From positions 56,930,333 through 56,994,332 of the forward strand of contig OX419756.1 of the NCBI GenBank assembly GCA_948567375.1: a stretch of DNA of 64,000 nt, read 5' to 3'. The DNA is from Lunularia cruciata. Lineage: Eukaryota; Streptophyta; Marchantiopsida; Lunulariales; Lunulariaceae. The position numbers and the translations under genes were made by a program. The notes under the pieces were generated by a model that had not been told where the DNA came from, did no database searches, and saw only the letters and a list, made by a program, of their open reading frames with translations. Below are positions 60,202 through 64,000 of this stretch, in pieces (within the stretch, counting starts at the first letter, position 1; each line of letters begins with the position of its first letter).

Positions 60202-60206
60202 ATTCC
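60202..60206. repeat. Target-site duplication of the chromovirus, right
   Basis: ATTCC, paired with ACTCC at 55823-55827. Confidence 0.75.
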
Positions 60207-61573
60207 ATTGTTATTATTACAACCACTTGGAATAACTTTATAAAATCTTTAAAAGGATTATTTGCTTGGAAAATATCTCTATTTTGATCACAAACTATGA
60301 CAAGTTTTTCAAAGAAATTCATAGTGCTAAGCACAATACATAGGCAAAAAGTAATCTATCAAGACCTAATAACTCTTCAAGCTAAATACTCCAAGAGTTC
60401 TATAAGTATTCCTTCTCTTGTGGAAGATGTAATAAATGTAAGGAAGAGATAGTCTCACCAATGCAACTAGCTATAAATAAAGGTATAAGGCTTGTGCCAC
60501 TCTATTATACTCTCCATCCTAGCCCAAGATCATACGCTACTATAATTGAGTTGAATCCATAATATCTTTTCATTCAAATTGTATCCCAAGACATGTAGTA
60601 TAAACATACTACTCTTAAAGTAGCCCAATACCTAGCTTGTAATCTACAAAATCTAACAATCTCTTCTTTCTACTAAACACACCCTCCTTTAGTAAAACAA
60701 AGATACTATAGGAGTTAGAAAAATTAGAACCATGATAACTATTTTAAGGGATCCTATGCCAATCAAGTAAGTAAGCAAAAAGCTTGTCTAACCTCATCAT
60801 AGAATGCATGATGAAGCCTATTCAATAAGCATGGATATGGAAAACTAGTCTAAAATAACTCCAGAATAAAACCCACATCAGATGCTAACCATTCTTACAA
60901 CTTGATGAATCTACTAGGAACAATCAACATAGTGTTTATATTCTCAGGTTAGTAATGGTATCAAAGTGTTTGTCTAGTTCACATATCCATCTCAAGTAGT
61001 CTGATTGCAATCTTTGTTCAATTTTCCCATATCGGTCTTTGTACTTTGCAAAAGAGTCTATATACACCAAGCATAGTGTATTTTCCCATTGCTCTACATG
61101 ACCTCACATAAGAAGTGAAGCCATAGCTACCACATAAATATTGATAGTAACACATAATACTCCATCTCCTCACACCTTTAGAACCACAACACACTCACAT
61201 CCTACCTCACATGAGTAAATAATAACCCTCCAAATCCTAAAACTATTTGGCCTTGTAACTTTTATTTCATATCTCTATAGTTTGTAAACCAAGTCAATGG
61301 AACCAAGGTATGAAAACAAGAAGACTATGAACAAAAACTCCAATGCATCACTCTCATACTAAAAAGAAATAACTTGAAACCATAAAAGTCTTAATACACT
61401 CATATTTTCTTGTAGAGTTTTCTAAAGCCTTGGATTTGGATACCAATAGAACAAAAGATTGAAAACAAAGAGAATTACCTATTTAATTGTAGCTTATGAC
61501 CTACTATACAATTAAAAGAAGAAATTTCTCTCTTTCATTCATCTTAGTACTCCCTTTAGCCTTCTTTACCAAA
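60207..61573 (-). mobile_element. Old R2-like retrotransposon, copy 3, 5' part
   Basis: It continues copy 3 beyond the chromovirus. ACAACCACTTGGAATAA aligns with the codons upstream of the reverse transcriptase, and 61,080-61,573 aligns with the 5' UTR of copy 1 to within a few bases of its end. C-to-T and G-to-A changes have made it strongly AT-rich. With the insert removed, copy 3 is about 3.7 kb, the same as copy 1. No target-site duplication is recognisable. Confidence 0.8.
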
Positions 61574-64000
61574 TTAGTCATGCACGTCAAATAGTTTACA
61601 TGATAATGAAGTTATCATAAGTTTGTAGCACTATCTAACTTGTACTATAAGTTTCCATTACTATCCAATAGAGCAAAAAGCTATTATCTTTTATGTTGTC
61701 TCTTGTATGGTATTCTTTTACTAAAAATGATTAAATAAATTCCTTTAAATATTTATCAAATAATGTGAATGTAGTGTAGTTGATCACCTTCCAAAGATAA
61801 GGAAAGATATTCACCAAACAAACTCCTATATACCTGGCTTTAGGATTTATCTTGACCTGTCTCAAAAAATTTGAATTTATATAAATATCTCAATCATTGC
61901 CTCTCTTGATGTGGTGATTTTAGTTCACAAGACTTTCTCTAAAACATTAAGAATGAACCAACACATAATCAAATTCATTCTCTTATTTCTTACACACTAG
62001 ATGAGGTAGTGAGATATATTTTAACCCAAACCATGGATTTCTATATCTAACAATATTCAATCAATCAAGAATAGCTATCAAATTCTAATTCTACAAACAC
62101 TTAGCTAAAATGGCATCTATTATAACAAAATTTATTCCTAAGTTACAATAGCATGTACATAAACAAGCTATATAGTTATTGATCTAGAATTATAAAGATG
62201 CTTTATCTGCTTATCAGATCCATTTAAACAAAGAGAAATAAATAAATTTTCCATCATGGTAGTGCATTAGAAAACTAAATCAAGGACAGTTAAGGAAATC
62301 TCAAAAGATGGACTTAATAACACTAAATTATATAAACTTTCATGAGAGAAGGAAAAAAGAGAAGAGATATGTTCAATTAGTTAAAATCTAGAGAAGTAGC
62401 AATGACTATCAAGATTGATTCAATCAAGTAGAGAGGGGAGATGTTTATATCATGTTCGCATCTCTTATAAGAAAATCCATGAACTTTTGCATTTTCTTTC
62501 AAGGGATTTCTGTCTTATAATCTATATAAGCTCATAGGTTTATACCCAATAAGAGATATTATCCAAATGATAAAAAGGCGATCCAAGTCTTGTAACAAAT
62601 TATTAAATATCAATAACATCAAAATCAAAAACATTTATTTTATGTTTATGTGATTTCAAAATATAACCCTCAACTGTTGAGATTTGCTTTATTAGCATGT
62701 CTATTTTAATTGGTTAATAAAAAGTCAAGTATTATCAAATGAAAGAAGTGTAAAATGTTGCTTGAAAACAAAATCCCCATGCATGAACAAATGTTGTATA
62801 AGCTCTTCATTTGAGTCTTTTAGTTGCTCTTCTTGCTCCACAATTAAATATTTGCTATTGATCAATTTTTCCCTTACAAACCAAATAGTTAGAAATAACA
62901 TTAATTTTCTCAGACCAACTTTACATATTTTTGGTACTAAAGACTTGCTTATATTTGAATTTTTATACTAGAATTCAATCAAACAATAAAATCACATAAG
63001 CAAGCAAGAAAATAACAAGTCTTCTTTCTCATAATTATAGTCTATATGACTTAGTTTTCAGAGGAAATTTTACTCTTTTATCTTTAATTTTCAAATTGTT
63101 CCATCTTCTTGTAGATCTTATATCATTCTTACTAAAACCCAAAGGTACTTAGTTCTTTTTCCAAATTTTTAATATAACAACTCATAAAAATAACCGTAAT
63201 CTGTCTTTGTAGTTGATATAAACTTTATGCCCCTCAGTCAAAGCCTTCCCTTACCCCATCATGATACTCAAGTAATTAAACTTGTTTTGAATTAGATTGA
63301 CCCGTATAATCTATTTTCAAAGTTGTGACTTTTATCCTTTATCAACCTGATCTTCTTCATCATATGTGTATTCATCTTATCTTGCAAAATTCTAGATTCA
63401 AACCTTTCTCTTCCATCTTCTTTTCTTCACCAATGTTTCTCTGCTTGCAATCACAAGTGAAGTTCATGAGAATTATAAAGTTTATCAAAGCCTTGCAAAG
63501 CATATGGCTACTTGTGGCTGTGACTAGGAATGCGAGTACAATTTTGGTGGAAATTTTTCCACTTTATGACATCATATAAGCACCCTTGAATCATTTTCAT
63601 AGTACTTGAGATACTATTTTGAAGTAAAGAAGACCACTTTGTGCATCTATCATCTTATACCAACTTATGGAGGAATAGACTCAAACAACAAAAATAATTA
63701 TGTGATCATATTGTGGTATGTATATAGTTATAGATTGATAAGGAATTTCCTTTGAGATACAAGTTGTTGAAGGAAACTTTGATTAGCATTAGCCAATCAT
63801 GATTAAAGTTAGTTATAACTAGCCAAAGTTAGTAATTGTTACAACTAGGAACTAACTAGACTAGAAAAAAAGAATATGCTAGGAGGTGAGAAGTTAATTC
63901 TGTATGGTAGTAGAGATCCAAAATCTCTCACCAAATTATTATACTTTGGCCAATTTAGATATATGACTAGGTAGACAAATGATATGATTAATGTAAGGTC
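61574..64000. other. AT-rich, no gene recognised
   Basis: Short open frames only (up to 84 codons, at 63325-63579), none similar to a known protein. No RNA gene or intact repeat was seen. Confidence 0.45.

Noticed and set aside
1-64000. CRISPR arrays, tRNA or rRNA genes
   Set aside because: No regularly spaced repeats of CRISPR type and no convincing tRNA or rRNA sequence seen by eye; a covariance-model search was not possible.

Overview
The window looks like a transposon-rich stretch of a land-plant nuclear genome. The only confident cellular gene is a three-exon R2R3-MYB transcription factor on the minus strand (36,133 to 33,282). Its exon structure and DNA-binding domain are typical of plants. 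The DNA around it is mostly decayed retroelements and AT-rich sequence. The organism cannot be named from the sequence; a seed-free plant (bryophyte, lycophyte or fern) is a weak inference from the MYB sequence and the type of retroelements.

Layout. 1-11 kb is unassigned sequence with local duplications and hairpins. 11-24 kb is AT-rich; it holds a truncated retroelement copy (11.0-11.6 kb), a fold-back repeat (12.5 kb) and a decayed gag-like coding region with flanking repeats (14.4-20.1 kb). 24-39 kb is higher in GC, largely single-looking sequence, and contains the MYB gene and a GC-rich block about 2.2 kb upstream of its start codon. 39.0-42.7 kb is a full-length non-LTR retrotransposon with a perfect 11-bp target-site duplication. 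42.8-53.5 kb holds short tandem duplications, a 5'-truncated second copy (48.7-50.9 kb, itself interrupted by a 549-bp insertion) and several 50-100-bp copies of the element's 3' end. 53.5-61.6 kb is a third, very old and AT-shifted copy, split by a nested Ty3/gypsy chromovirus (55,828-60,201) that has both LTRs, a primer-binding site and a 5-bp target-site duplication. The rest is AT-rich with nothing assignable.

The main discovery is the non-LTR family. Its ORF encodes, in order, an N-terminal C2H2 zinc finger, a reverse transcriptase, a C-terminal cysteine/histidine knuckle and a PD-(D/E)XK-type restriction-like endonuclease. This is the architecture of the R2 superfamily, known best from animals, whereas well-described plant LINEs (L1, RTE) use APE endonucleases. 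The copies here are not in rDNA. The same family has also seeded very short 3'-end insertions, two of them bounded by perfect 11-12-bp duplications. Many nonsense codons in the longest copy are C-to-T type when compared with the second copy, which fits methylation-driven decay in silenced chromatin.
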